DNA from: Anaerolineae bacterium
GTDB taxonomy: Bacteria; Chloroflexota; Anaerolineae; Aggregatilineales; Phototrophicaceae
NCBI GenBank assembly: GCA_026645945.1
Contig: JAPKMO010000014.1
Location: 1-52,546, forward strand
Length of the DNA stretch: 52,546 nt
Direction of reading: 5' to 3'
A model generated the notes under the pieces. It did not search any database. It was not told the origin of the DNA and saw only the letters and a list, made by a program, of their open reading frames with translations. Shown here in pieces: positions 1-8,542 of this stretch (position 1 is the stretch's first letter; the number at the start of each line of letters is the position of its first letter). A program made the translations under genes and the position numbers.

Positions 1-407
1 CCGCGCGTGAAAATGCCGTGATTCACGTCCGGCCACATCTCGAATTGATAATAAACCAATCCATCCCGTTCGACTCGTCGCAACCTGCCGCCTCCATGCC
101 TGTTTCATCCACTTCCATTCTAATTCGCGCGCGCCAACTGCCCAAGACCCAACCGAATACATTTGTTGCGATGCCCAGCATTTTAGGTGTATACTGCCGA
201 TAACGTAATCGAGCGGCTGTGTCACGGGCAGCCCACTTCAAAATCTTACAATCACCGACGCGGCTGACCCTGTGCATTTACTTCAGCAGTGAAAAACAGC
301 GATCAGATCACGGTTGAGTGTTGTTCGTCTGGCTCACCTTTAATCAGGCGATAAGGCCAAGTTTCCCCCTTCGATCCAAAGGGGCCATCCAGAGCGCGAG
401 GAGCAAA
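1..407. other. left-edge region without a recognisable gene
   Basis: Short open frames exist on both strands here, but none resembles a known family and none has a good ribosome binding site, so I call no gene. A plausible sigma70-type promoter lies at 166-195. The rest would be a leader of about 200 bases in front of the response regulator at 408. The open frame of that regulator continues upstream to an ATG at 318, but those 30 residues are not domain-like. Confidence 0.5.
166..195 (+). promoter_or_regulatory. candidate promoter upstream of the response regulator
   Basis: TTGCGA at 166-171 and TATACT at 190-195 are separated by 18 bases, which fits sigma70-type spacing. The -10 element is close to consensus and the -35 element is weak. 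It would drive the response regulator and kinase pair about 210 bases downstream. Confidence 0.35.
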
Positions 408-1130
408 ATGAGTGAAAGTAAAGAGCGCCCCAGGAGCATCTCCGTTTTAGTGGTAGATGACCATCCCCTTTTCCGCGAGGGCTTGCAGCAGGCGCTGGAA
501 CTTGAAGATGATATAGTCGTCGTTGGCTTCAGCGAAGACGGCGAGGATGCGCTCAGGAAAGCCCGCCAGTTACGCCCGGATGTGGTGTTATTAGACATCA
601 ACCTGCCTGGCATGAACGGCCACCAGGTGGCGCGCCAGTTGAAGGCCGAGCGCCCGGATATTGCTGTCGTCGTGTTAACGGCCTATCACGATATACAGCA
701 GGTCGTCCATACCATGCGCGCCGGGGCATCCGCCTATTGTTCCAAAGAAGTCACGCCCGATGAACTGATCGAGATCGTGCGCGATACCGCGCGCGGTTAT
801 TATATCGTCGGCGGCGAAAAACTCGACCAGCGCGCGCTCGAAAGCTGGATTCAGGCCAGCATCGAGGCCATGAGCGGGCCGTACATCATTGACGCCGAGG
901 AACATTTTGTCCCCCTCAGCCCGCGTGAAATGGAAATCCTCCAGTTTGTCACGCACGGCCTCAGCAACAAAGAAATCGCCCTCAAACTGCGTATCAGCCA
1001 GCAGACTGTCAAAAACCACATGACTTCTATCCTTAAAAAACTGAATGTCGAAGATCGCACGCAGGCCGCCGTCAACGCCTTGCGCCGGGGCTGGGTGCGT
1101 CTTGAAGATGGCCGTTCAAACAAACTGTAG
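408..1130 (+). CDS. NarL/DegU-type response regulator
   Basis: This is a two-domain DNA-binding response regulator of 240 residues. The receiver domain has the acidic pair D17-D18, the phospho-acceptor D63 in VVLLDINLPGMNG and the conserved lysine K113. A LuxR-type helix-turn-helix occupies about residues 170-230, with the typical LSPREMEIL and SNKEIALKL signatures. I chose the ATG at 408 because GAGGAG sits 5 bases upstream and the sequence before it is not domain-like. It lies 18 bases ahead of a DegS-like kinase, so the two form a likely cognate pair. Their position directly upstream of Tad pilus genes suggests, as inference, control of pilus expression. The promoter targets cannot be read from the sequence. 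Confidence 0.93.
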   Translation: MSESKERPRSISVLVVDDHPLFREGLQQALELEDDIVVVGFSEDGEDALRKARQLRPDVVLLDINLPGMNGHQVARQLKAERPDIAVVVLTAYHDIQQVVHTMRAGASAYCSKEVTPDELIEIVRDTARGYYIVGGEKLDQRALESWIQASIEAMSGPYIIDAEEHFVPLSPREMEILQFVTHGLSNKEIALKLRISQQTVKNHMTSILKKLNVEDRTQAAVNALRRGWVRLEDGRSNKL

Positions 1131-1148
1131 GCTTTAGAGTGAAAATCT

Positions 1149-2228
1149 ATGGATCGCGATAAAACGGACGCTAAAGAACAGATTGTCGAGTTCATCACCC
1201 AGGAGATGAAACGCACCAAAGAGCGCCTGGCGGAGATCAAAAGCCAGATTGACCAGATTCAACTGGTGGTCGGGCGCGAGGAGCAGCGCAACACCGACAT
1301 CGCCACCGAACTGCGTACGATTCAGGACAATATCGAAACTGTCCCCCGCCAGGACATCCGCAGCAAATATGACGAGGCGATGGACGCCCGCTTCCGGCTG
1401 ACAACCATGCGCGGCCAGCTTGAAAAGTTCCAGTCCAGCCGCGAAATCCTGGAAAAACAACAGGCTTCGCTGGCCCAACTGCTCAATATCGTTCAGGGCG
1501 TGGACATGCTGGCAAACGGCGCAGAAGAAGCCATTGTCGCCAACCCGAAAGGCAGCCTGAACATCGTCCGTATTGTCCAGGCCCAGGAAGAAGAAAAACT
1601 GCGCCTGGCGCGGCTGATGCACGACGGCCCGGCCCAATCCCTGACCAACTTCATCTTGCAGACCGAAATCTGCCAGCGGCTTTTCGACCGCGACCCGGCC
1701 CGCGCCGCCGAGGAACTCAACAACCTTAAAACCACCGCCAGCATCACCTTCCAGAAAGTGCGCGATTTTATCTTCGATCTGCGCCCCATGATGCTGGACG
1801 ACCTGGGCGTAGTGCCGACGGTGCGCCGTTATATCGATTCCTTCAAGGATAAAAACGACATTGAAGCCCACCTGGAACTCACCGGCGAGGAGCGCCGCTT
1901 GCAAACTCACCGCGAGGTGATGCTTTTCCGGGGCATCCAGGACCTGATGGGTCACGCCCGCGATTATGCCAACGCCACCGAAATCACCGTCCGGCTGGAT
2001 ATGACCACCGAGCGCATTAAAGTAGATGTGGACGACAACGGGCGCGGCTTCGACGCCGAAGCTGTTTTTATGGCCGGCGACGATGTGCATCTGGACGCCC
2101 GCGCTCAGGGCATCCTTACCCTAAAGGAAAAGTTCGAACTGGTCAGCGGCAATCTGTCCGTTTCCAGTTCCGAAACCGAAGGCACAACCGTTCACCTGGA
2201 ACTTCCGGCCAGCGACGACACCATATGA
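1149..2228 (+). CDS. DegS-like cytoplasmic sensor histidine kinase with an altered N box
   Basis: This 359-residue soluble kinase has no membrane segment. Residues 1-120 are charged, heptad-rich and predicted coiled coil, as in DegS. The dimerisation and phospho-acceptor motif HDGPAQ starts at H158 and matches the HisKA_3 family. The C-terminal ATPase domain has the G1 box DDNGRGF at 295-301 and a G2-like stretch around AQGILTLKEKFELVSG. The N box is unusual. In the pattern Q-E-A-L-x-N, the Mg-binding Asn is replaced by His (QDLMGH), and the following Lys-His is Asp-Tyr. ATP binding may therefore be changed or lost. It probably signals to the regulator at 408-1130. The stimulus is unknown, and the lack of a transmembrane or PAS domain points to a cytoplasmic cue or a partner protein. 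Confidence 0.88.
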   Translation: MDRDKTDAKEQIVEFITQEMKRTKERLAEIKSQIDQIQLVVGREEQRNTDIATELRTIQDNIETVPRQDIRSKYDEAMDARFRLTTMRGQLEKFQSSREILEKQQASLAQLLNIVQGVDMLANGAEEAIVANPKGSLNIVRIVQAQEEEKLRLARLMHDGPAQSLTNFILQTEICQRLFDRDPARAAEELNNLKTTASITFQKVRDFIFDLRPMMLDDLGVVPTVRRYIDSFKDKNDIEAHLELTGEERRLQTHREVMLFRGIQDLMGHARDYANATEITVRLDMTTERIKVDVDDNGRGFDAEAVFMAGDDVHLDARAQGILTLKEKFELVSGNLSVSSSETEGTTVHLELPASDDTI

Positions 2229-2249
2229 ATCTTCAAACCATCGGCCTAT

Positions 2250-2277
2250 TTGACAGCTACCGCCAATTGACTACACT
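2250..2277 (+). promoter_or_regulatory. candidate promoter for the Tad pilus genes
   Basis: A perfect -35 hexamer TTGACA lies at 2250-2255 and TACACT at 2272-2277, with a 16-base spacer. It sits between the kinase stop and cpaB, about 85 bases before the cpaB start. This would let the pilus genes be transcribed independently of the two-component pair. Confidence 0.5.
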
Positions 2278-2361
2278 TAAAATTGTGTCTTTACGAATTC
2301 TTTGTTGTCTGCCCAGTGACACAACTCGCACGCAGACACCTGAATCCGAACGGAGGAGACC

Positions 2362-3501
2362 ATGCGCGGTCGCTTGCTAATCCTGGTCGGGTTAGTCATT
2401 CTGATAGTTGTTATTATCGCCGTTGTGTTTTTGAGTGGTGGTTTACCGGGCCAGCAAACGCCCCCCCCTCCTCCGGGAGGCACGGTCGTCCCGCAGGCAA
2501 CCGCCGGCCCGACCCCGACGCCGATTCGTTTCGTGAACATCGTCGTGGCGCTGCAAAACCTGCCGCGCGGTTATCGTTTTCCTGAAACGATGGCGGAACT
2601 CCAGAACGTCGTCAATTACTTCCCCTGGCCGGAGGACGCCGTGCCGTTTAACGCCCTTAAGGAAGCCGACGGTGGGCTGGAAAAAGTGCTGGGCAAAATC
2701 GCCCGCACCGATCTGTTCCGCGAACAGCCCATCCTCTCGAATCTTCTGGTGGAGCAGTTAACCGACATCGCCAACTTCGGCTCGGACGCGGCGGCGGTGC
2801 TGCCATCCGACCGGGTGGCGATTTCCGTTCCTATCAACCGTCAGACCAGCGTCGCCTACGGCATCCGCCCCGGCGACCGCGTGGACGTGATTATCTCCAT
2901 GCTGTTCGTGGATGTGGACGAAGTTTTCCAGAGCATCTCCCCAAACCGCATCACCCTGTTCAGCATCAAAGATGACGGGACAATTGAATTCATCCAGGGT
3001 GTCGAAGGCCGCCCCGAGACAACCAGCCTCGGCCCGGCGGTGATCGGCCCCAGCGAACGGCAGCGCCCGCGTCTGGTGACGCAGCGCACCATCCAGGACG
3101 CGCTGGTAGTCTGGGTTGGCGATTTCCCGCTGGTCGGCAGTTATATCGGTGTGCCGCCCACACCCACCCCCGTCCCCAAAGAGCAGGAAAGCACCGGCTC
3201 CGGCACGCCGCCGCCGCCGCCAACACCCGTCCCGGCGCCGGATATTGTCACCCTGGGCGTTTCGCCGCAGTACGCCGTCTTCCTCACCTACGCCATCGAG
3301 GCCAAACTGCCGCTTACCCTGGTGCTGCGCTCCGCAACCGATACCTCTCGCGTACAAACCGAACCGGTGACGCTGGATTACGTCATGAACGAGTTCCGCA
3401 TCACCCTGCCCGGTCGGCGCGATTACACTATCGAACCGGCTATCCGCAGCATTCGCCAGCTGTTGGCGGGTGACGAAATCAGCCTGACCGGAACACCATA
3501 A
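2362..3501 (+). CDS. cpaB: CpaB/RcpC-like Tad pilus assembly protein
   Basis: This is a 379-residue single-pass membrane protein of the Flp/Tad pilus machinery. A hydrophobic anchor spans residues 5-26, followed by a Pro-rich stretch (34-54). An SAF-type domain begins near VVALQNLPRGYRFPETM. The RcpC-like region around 150-260 includes VAISVPINR and YGIRPGDRVDVI, features typical of CpaB. A second Pro/Thr-rich linker (264-294) separates it from a C-terminal module of about 85 residues. GGAGGAGACC before the ATG is a strong ribosome binding site. In diderm bacteria CpaB works with the CpaC secretin. No secretin gene is present here, so it more likely acts in the cell wall of a monoderm-type envelope. 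The family call is firm, and the gene symbol is by similarity of position and domains. Confidence 0.85.
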   Translation: MRGRLLILVGLVILIVVIIAVVFLSGGLPGQQTPPPPPGGTVVPQATAGPTPTPIRFVNIVVALQNLPRGYRFPETMAELQNVVNYFPWPEDAVPFNALKEADGGLEKVLGKIARTDLFREQPILSNLLVEQLTDIANFGSDAAAVLPSDRVAISVPINRQTSVAYGIRPGDRVDVIISMLFVDVDEVFQSISPNRITLFSIKDDGTIEFIQGVEGRPETTSLGPAVIGPSERQRPRLVTQRTIQDALVVWVGDFPLVGSYIGVPPTPTPVPKEQESTGSGTPPPPPTPVPAPDIVTLGVSPQYAVFLTYAIEAKLPLTLVLRSATDTSRVQTEPVTLDYVMNEFRITLPGRRDYTIEPAIRSIRQLLAGDEISLTGTP

Positions 3502-3515
3502 CCCAAAATTCATGA

Positions 3516-3543
3516 GAGTCCCCCCGCTTTTGTGGGGGGACTC
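3516..3543 (+). terminator. perfect hairpin after cpaB
   Basis: A 10-bp perfect stem (GAGTCCCCCC with GGGGGGACTC) encloses an 8-base T-rich loop just downstream of the cpaB stop. There is no clear U tract after it, so it may be an attenuator or an mRNA 3' stabiliser rather than a full terminator. Confidence 0.5.
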
Positions 3544-3567
3544 AATTAATCGGGCGAGGAATTGGTT

Positions 3568-3602
3568 TATAATACATACATAGGTGGAGCTGTTGGCTCC
3601 AC
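3568..3602 (+). promoter_or_regulatory. TATAAT box and leader hairpin before the cpaE-like gene
   Basis: A perfect -10 hexamer TATAAT occurs at 3568-3573 with no good -35 partner. Eleven bases later GTGGAGC and GCTCCAC (3584-3602) form a 7-bp hairpin with a 5-base loop. This hairpin would lie near the 5' end of a transcript starting here. The arrangement suggests a separate transcript for cpaE-cpaF. Confidence 0.42.
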
Positions 3603-3651
3603 TGGTAGTGCCTGCTATCCGTCTGATGCGGAGCGCTGGGGAGGGATATGA

Positions 3652-4986
3652 ATGAATAGACCGGGCAGCCCACAGTCTGAAGGTGATGTGATTACCATCC
3701 TTCTGGTAGATGACATCCCGGAAGCGCGCGAAAATATCAAAAAACTCCTGGCCTTTGAACCTGATTTTCGAGTGATCGGCTCGGTCGGTACGGGGCGCGA
3801 AGGGGTGGCGATGGCGAAGGAAATGAAGCCGAACATCGTCATCATGGACATCAATATGCCCGATATGGACGGTATCCAGGCTACTTCGCTGATTACCGAA
3901 TCCGTCCCTACGGCGGCGGTGATTATGATGTCCGTCCAGAACGACCCGGACTATCTGCGGCGCGCGATGCTGGCCGGCGCGCGGAACTTCCTCACCAAAC
4001 CCATTTCGCCCGACGAACTCTACAACACCATTCGCACCGTCCACGCCCAGCACCGGGTGGTCGCCCAGCGCCTTTCGGCCATGCAGCAGGTCCCGGAGGA
4101 ATCGCTGCGGAAGGCCGTCCAGGTGGAAGGCACCGAAAACCGCCCCGGCCACGTGATTGTGGTTTACAGCCCGCAGGGCGGCGTCGGCGTAACCACCATC
4201 GCCACCAATCTGGCTTCTGGCCTGATGAAAGAAGGTATCCGCGTCCTGCTGGTAGATGCCGACTTGCAGTTCGGCGACATCGGCGTGCTGCTCAACATCC
4301 AGTCCCAATCCACGATGGTTGACCTGGTGGATAACATTCATGACCTGGATACCGAGCTTTTTGACAGCATCGTGTTTACCCACGACAGCGGCATGAAAGT
4401 GCTGATGGGCCCCGCCCGGCCTGAATATGCCGAGGTGATCGAACAGAATAACCCGACGGCGGTCGCCCAGATGCTGGAAAAAATCAGCGGCAATTATGAT
4501 TTTATCGTCGTGGATACCAGCCACCAGTTAAACGAAACCGTGCTGTCGCTGTTTGATATTGCCGCCAAAATCGTCCTGGTTGGGATGCCGACCCTGGCCT
4601 GCGTGAAAAATGTCCGTTTTGTCCTTGACCTGTTCGACCAGCTGAATTACCCGCCAGACAAAACCTTCCTCATCCTTAACCGCGTCCTGGATGACCGCAA
4701 CCGCCAGCGTTTCACCATCCCGTCGGAAAAAATCGCCCGGTTTTTGAAACGCCCAATCGAACTGGAAATCCCCTCCGACGAGCTGACCGCCCTGGAAGCG
4801 ATGAGCAAGGGTATCCCAATCATCGCCCGGCGCGATAAATCCCGCTCGCCGGTGAAAGAGTTAATGTCCCTATCGGATACGTTGTATACCCAACTGGTAG
4901 GTCAGGAAGAAGTTGAGGATTTTGACTCGTCAGCCGACAAAGCCCGGCGCAAACCGGGACTCGGTTTGCGGTTGGGTAAAGCCTGA
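3652..4986 (+). CDS. CpaE/TadZ-like protein: receiver domain fused to a MinD/ParA-like ATPase fold
   Basis: This 444-residue protein combines a response-regulator receiver (about 14-130) with a MinD/ParA-type domain (about 160-410). The receiver keeps D20-D21, D66 and K116, so it looks phosphorylatable. The ATPase-like domain has QGGVGVTT at 175-182, where both lysines of the canonical KGGxGKT motif are replaced (Q175 and V180). The later VLLVDADLQFGDIGVLLN is intact. Loss of Walker A lysines is known in TadZ/CpaE proteins, which place the Tad apparatus at a cell pole or focus. The start at 3652 follows GGGAGGG. An ATG 4 bases earlier opens a frame of only three codons. It lies 22 bases before cpaF and is probably co-transcribed with it. 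Confidence 0.88.
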   Translation: MNRPGSPQSEGDVITILLVDDIPEARENIKKLLAFEPDFRVIGSVGTGREGVAMAKEMKPNIVIMDINMPDMDGIQATSLITESVPTAAVIMMSVQNDPDYLRRAMLAGARNFLTKPISPDELYNTIRTVHAQHRVVAQRLSAMQQVPEESLRKAVQVEGTENRPGHVIVVYSPQGGVGVTTIATNLASGLMKEGIRVLLVDADLQFGDIGVLLNIQSQSTMVDLVDNIHDLDTELFDSIVFTHDSGMKVLMGPARPEYAEVIEQNNPTAVAQMLEKISGNYDFIVVDTSHQLNETVLSLFDIAAKIVLVGMPTLACVKNVRFVLDLFDQLNYPPDKTFLILNRVLDDRNRQRFTIPSEKIARFLKRPIELEIPSDELTALEAMSKGIPIIARRDKSRSPVKELMSLSDTLYTQLVGQEEVEDFDSSADKARRKPGLGLRLGKA

Positions 4987-5008
4987 GAGTGATACCGGAG
5001 GATAACGA

Positions 5009-6445
5009 ATGTCTTTATTACGTCGTATTGAACGGGGCAGCGGCAGTGGTGGTGATCCGGGTTCGAGTGGCCGCCCCCCCGAAACACCTGGCCCCGCGCC
5101 GGAAAGCGAAGAATCGAAGCTGGCGGCGGCGCGGCTGCGCCGTCAGTCCATCGGCGATCCGGTACGCGCGGGCAAAAGCAATAACTACATGGATTTGAAG
5201 GCGCGCGTCCAGAACAAACTGCTTTCCGAACTGGATCAACACGCGATGGACGTTACGCGCAAGCAGGAAGTGCGCGAGCATATCGAAGAACTGTTTAACG
5301 CCATCCTGGCCGACGAGAGTATGGTGCTGGCCCGCAGCGAGCGCCAGAACCTTTTTGAGGCTATCGTCGCCGAAATCCTGGGCTTCGGCCCGTTGGAGCC
5401 GCTGCTGGCCGACGAAACCATCACCGAAATCATGGTCAACGGCCCCAAAAACATCTTCATCGAACAAAAAGGGAACATCACGCGCGCCAACGCCACCTTC
5501 GAGAGCGATGAACACGTCATGCGGATCATTGACCGCATCGTCGCGCCGCTGGGCCGCCGCATTGACGAAAGCTCGCCCCTGGTGGACGCCCGTCTGCCGG
5601 ACGGCTCGCGCGTTAATGCCGTCATCCGCCCGATTTCGCTGGTGGGGCCGACCATCACCATCCGTAAATTCTTCAAAAAACCCCTGATGGTGGACGATCT
5701 GGTGCGCCTGGGTTCGATGACCAAAGAGATGGCCGAGTTCCTGCGCGCCTGTATTGTCTCGCGGCTCAACATCATCGTGTCCGGCGGCACCGGTTCCGGC
5801 AAAACCACGCTGCTTAACGTGCTGTCCAGCTTCATCCCCAACAACGAACGTATCGTCACCATCGAAAACGCCGCCGAGCTTCAGCTTCGCCAGGAACACG
5901 TTGTCACCCTGGAATCGCGCCCGCCCAACATTGAGGGTAAGGGCGCGATCACCATTCAAGACCTGGTGGTGAACGCGCTGCGTATGCGCCCCGACCGCAT
6001 CGTGGTTGGGGAATGCCGCTCCGGCGAGGCGCTGGACATGCTCCAGGCCATGAACACCGGCCACGATGGTTCGCTGACCACGCTGCACGCCAACAGCCCG
6101 CGCGATACGCTGGCGCGTCTGGAAGTGATGTGCCTGATGTCCGGCATGGATTTGCCGGTGCGCGCCATCCGCGAGCAGGTCGCCAGCGCCGTTGATATGA
6201 TTTGCCAGCAGAGCCGCCTGCGCGACGGCTCGCGCAAGATCGAAAAAGTCTCTGAAGTGCAGGGTATGGAAGGTGAAATCATCACCATGTCCGACATCTT
6301 CGAGTTCGAACAAACCGGCATCGAAGGTGGCAAAATCATTGGCCGCATTCGCCCGACCGGACTGCGCCCCAAATTCATTGATCGAATCGAAGCTTCTGGT
6401 ATTCACCTGCCGCCGGCAGTTTTCGGCATTGGGCGTGGTTATTAG
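5009..6445 (+). CDS. cpaF: CpaF/TadA-type secretion ATPase
   Basis: This is the hexameric ATPase that powers Tad pilus assembly at the inner face of the membrane, 478 residues long. The N-terminal 40 residues are Gly/Pro-rich and variable. The conserved region begins near residue 50. The Walker A motif GGTGSGKT lies at 259-266 with K265. The Asp/Walker B region is RIVVGECRSGEALDMLQAM, and the His box is GHDGSLTTLHAN. All key residues of type II/IV secretion ATPases of the CpaF family are visible. GGAGGATAACGA precedes the ATG. The downstream neighbours are the two TadB/TadC membrane proteins with which such ATPases form the motor. Confidence 0.95.
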   Translation: MSLLRRIERGSGSGGDPGSSGRPPETPGPAPESEESKLAAARLRRQSIGDPVRAGKSNNYMDLKARVQNKLLSELDQHAMDVTRKQEVREHIEELFNAILADESMVLARSERQNLFEAIVAEILGFGPLEPLLADETITEIMVNGPKNIFIEQKGNITRANATFESDEHVMRIIDRIVAPLGRRIDESSPLVDARLPDGSRVNAVIRPISLVGPTITIRKFFKKPLMVDDLVRLGSMTKEMAEFLRACIVSRLNIIVSGGTGSGKTTLLNVLSSFIPNNERIVTIENAAELQLRQEHVVTLESRPPNIEGKGAITIQDLVVNALRMRPDRIVVGECRSGEALDMLQAMNTGHDGSLTTLHANSPRDTLARLEVMCLMSGMDLPVRAIREQVASAVDMICQQSRLRDGSRKIEKVSEVQGMEGEIITMSDIFEFEQTGIEGGKIIGRIRPTGLRPKFIDRIEASGIHLPPAVFGIGRGY

Positions 6446-6472
6446 TTATAAATTTACAACCCAGAGGCATTG

Positions 6473-6516
6473 GGAAGCGCGTCATCTTGACGCGCTTTCC
6501 ATAATCCACATACAAT
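6473..6516 (+). promoter_or_regulatory. hairpin overlapping a candidate promoter between cpaF and tadB
   Basis: GGAAGCGCGTCA and TGACGCGCTTTCC (6473-6500) form a 12-bp stem with one bulged T and a 3-base loop. The 3' arm contains TTGACG at 6487-6492. This is followed after 18 bases by TACAAT at 6511-6516, a near-consensus sigma70 pair. The same bases could therefore form a hairpin in the cpaF transcript and serve as a -35 element for tadB-tadC. Confidence 0.5.
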
Positions 6517-6550
6517 GACAGTAAGTTAATTGAGTTGGAGGGTAGCTGGC

Positions 6551-7543
6551 GTGCCCGAACAGTTAATTCCCATCATTATTGGTATCGCAGGAATCGCGGC
6601 TATTGCCGTTATTGTGATCGGCATAGTGAGCGTCCGCTCGGAAAAAAATCTGGTTGAGGAGCGTTTGGGGCGCTACGAACAGGGTTATCAGTCCTTCCTC
6701 GACATCGAAGACGAGGAAGAGGCTCGAAACGAGGATAAACAACAGCGCAAGGCCCTGCAAGCCATTGATAAAGCCATCGCCGAACGCCCCTTCGCCCGCA
6801 AATGGAAACAGCAGCTTGCCCGTGCCGACCTGAAGCTGACGGTCGCCGAATATGCGGTGCTGCACGTGGTTTCGGTGATCGGCTTTTTCGCCGGCGGTTA
6901 TTTCGTCCTGTTCCGGGGCGATCTGATTATGTCCATCGTCGCCGGTTTCATCGGCCTGTTTTTCCCGCGTATTTACGTCTCCCGCGCCACCAGCAAACGT
7001 CTGCTGCGCTTCGAGCAGCAGCTTCCCGATACACTGGGGCTGTGGGTCAACGCGCTGCGCTCCGGCTTCAGCGTCATGCAGGCGATGGAGGCCATCTCGC
7101 GCGATGCGCCCGAACCCACCTCGACCGAGTTCAAGCGCGTGGTGCAGGAAGCCCAGCTTGGCATTGACGTGGAAGATGCCCTGGAACACCTGTTGGCCCG
7201 CGTGGAAAGCGAAGACCTCGATCTGGTCATCACCGCAGTCAACATCCAGCGCGAGGTCGGCGGCAACCTGGCCGAAATCCTGGAGGTCATCAGCCATACC
7301 ATCCGGGAGCGTGTCAAGCTGAAAGGCGAAATCCGCGTGTTAACGTCCCAGGGGCGTATCACGGGCTGGCTTATCAGCCTGCTGCCAATTGCGGTGGCGC
7401 TGTTCCTTTCGGTCATCCAGCCCGGTTTTATGAACCCGATGTTTGAAAGTCGTACCTGTGGCTGGCCGATGCTGGGCATCGGCCTGGCCCTGATCGGCCT
7501 CGGTATGGCCGCCATCCAGAAGATTGTCAACATCGAGATTTAG
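6551..7543 (+). CDS. tadB: TadB-like pilus assembly membrane protein
   Basis: This inner-membrane platform protein of the Tad system is 330 residues long from a GTG start. The N-terminus has one hydrophobic segment (about 5-25), followed by a charged cytoplasmic stretch. Paired membrane segments lie near 100-140, then a type II secretion F (GspF) domain with QQLPDTLGLWVNALRSGFS and VNIQREVGGNLAEILE, and two further membrane segments near the C-terminus. I chose the GTG at 6551 because TGGAGGGT lies 8 bases upstream. The in-frame TTG at 6530 would include the Shine-Dalgarno within the gene. It sits 18 bases ahead of tadC and both should act as a heteromeric platform for CpaF. Confidence 0.9.
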   Translation: MPEQLIPIIIGIAGIAAIAVIVIGIVSVRSEKNLVEERLGRYEQGYQSFLDIEDEEEARNEDKQQRKALQAIDKAIAERPFARKWKQQLARADLKLTVAEYAVLHVVSVIGFFAGGYFVLFRGDLIMSIVAGFIGLFFPRIYVSRATSKRLLRFEQQLPDTLGLWVNALRSGFSVMQAMEAISRDAPEPTSTEFKRVVQEAQLGIDVEDALEHLLARVESEDLDLVITAVNIQREVGGNLAEILEVISHTIRERVKLKGEIRVLTSQGRITGWLISLLPIAVALFLSVIQPGFMNPMFESRTCGWPMLGIGLALIGLGMAAIQKIVNIEI

Positions 7544-7561
7544 CGAAAAGAGGCAGCCGCT

Positions 7562-8494
7562 ATGGAAGGCGTACTGATTATTGTCGTATTGCTCGTCGTT
7601 GCCGGATTGGTTTACGTTGGCCTCCGGGATGATCGCAGCCGCGATCCGCTCCAGGAGCGCCTGGCGCAGTTCGGTGAGCGCGAACTGCCGGATTCGCTGG
7701 AAGAAATCGAACTTTCGCTGCCCTTTAAAGATCGTATTCTGCTCCCGCTTATGCGTAAGGTGGCCGACCTGGTGGTGAGGTTCACGCCCGAAAAGCAGCT
7801 TGAACAAACCCGCCACCAGATCGAACTCGCCGGCATGTCCGGGTCTATGGAGCCGACCACCTTTTTCGCCATGCGTATCGGCGCGACCATCGGCCTGGGG
7901 CTGCTGGCCTTTATGGTCTTTTACGTGCTGTCCCCCAAACGCGACCCCAACGCCCTGGCTTACGTCATCGGCGGCGCGGGGCTGGGCTACTTTTTCCCGG
8001 TGCTATGGATTAAAAGCAAAATCAGCAAGCGCCAGGATAATATCGTCAAAGCCCTGCCGGATGCGCTCGATCTGCTGACCATCTGCGTCGAGGCCGGCCT
8101 GGGCTTCGACCAGGCGATGGGCAAAGTTTACGAAAAATGGGATAACGATCTGGCCGTCGCCTTTGGCCGCGTTCTGCGGGAGATTCAGCTCGGCAAGCTG
8201 CGCCGCGAAGCCCTGCGCGATATGTCCGAACGGATGGACGTACCCGACGTAACCGCCTTCACTGCCGCCGTCATCCAGGCCGACCAACTGGGCGTCAGCA
8301 TGACCAAAATCCTGCGCGTTCAGTCCGACCAGATGCGGGTTAAACGCCGGCAGCGCGCCCAGGAAAAAGCGCACCAAGCGCCGGTGAAGATGATGATCCC
8401 GATGGTTCTGCTCATCTTCCCGTCGCTGTGGATTGTGCTGTTGGGGCCGGCCATCGTCTTCCTGCTCCAAAGCGGTACGTTAGGGAAGATTTAA
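7562..8494 (+). CDS. tadC: TadC-like pilus assembly membrane protein
   Basis: This is the second GspF-type platform protein of the Tad apparatus, 310 residues long. An N-terminal membrane segment (3-20) is followed by a charged region. Two segments lie near 100-150, then the conserved GspF core KALPDALDLLTICVEAGLGF and AVIQADQLGVSMTKILR, and a C-terminal membrane helix. It starts 18 bases after tadB with AGAGG upstream of the ATG. It is the last pilus gene here. No Flp prepilin, prepilin peptidase, TadE/F pseudopilin or secretin gene follows, so those must lie elsewhere if the machine is complete. Confidence 0.9.
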   Translation: MEGVLIIVVLLVVAGLVYVGLRDDRSRDPLQERLAQFGERELPDSLEEIELSLPFKDRILLPLMRKVADLVVRFTPEKQLEQTRHQIELAGMSGSMEPTTFFAMRIGATIGLGLLAFMVFYVLSPKRDPNALAYVIGGAGLGYFFPVLWIKSKISKRQDNIVKALPDALDLLTICVEAGLGFDQAMGKVYEKWDNDLAVAFGRVLREIQLGKLRREALRDMSERMDVPDVTAFTAAVIQADQLGVSMTKILRVQSDQMRVKRRQRAQEKAHQAPVKMMIPMVLLIFPSLWIVLLGPAIVFLLQSGTLGKI

Positions 8495-8542
8495 CGAACC
8501 CTTACGCCGTCCCTCAACTGAAACCGTTTTTTACCACCTGGG

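Noticed and set aside
1..317. Small open frames at the left edge
   Set aside because: No ribosome binding site, no family resemblance and competing frames on both strands, so no gene is called.
2758..4524. A 588-codon antisense frame across cpaB and the cpaE-like gene
   Set aside because: It spans two real genes and their spacer, has no recognisable domain, and follows the third-position GC of the coding strand.
5018..6406. A long antisense frame under cpaF
   Set aside because: cpaF is unambiguous. The opposite frame gives a His/Gly/Asp-rich product without motifs.
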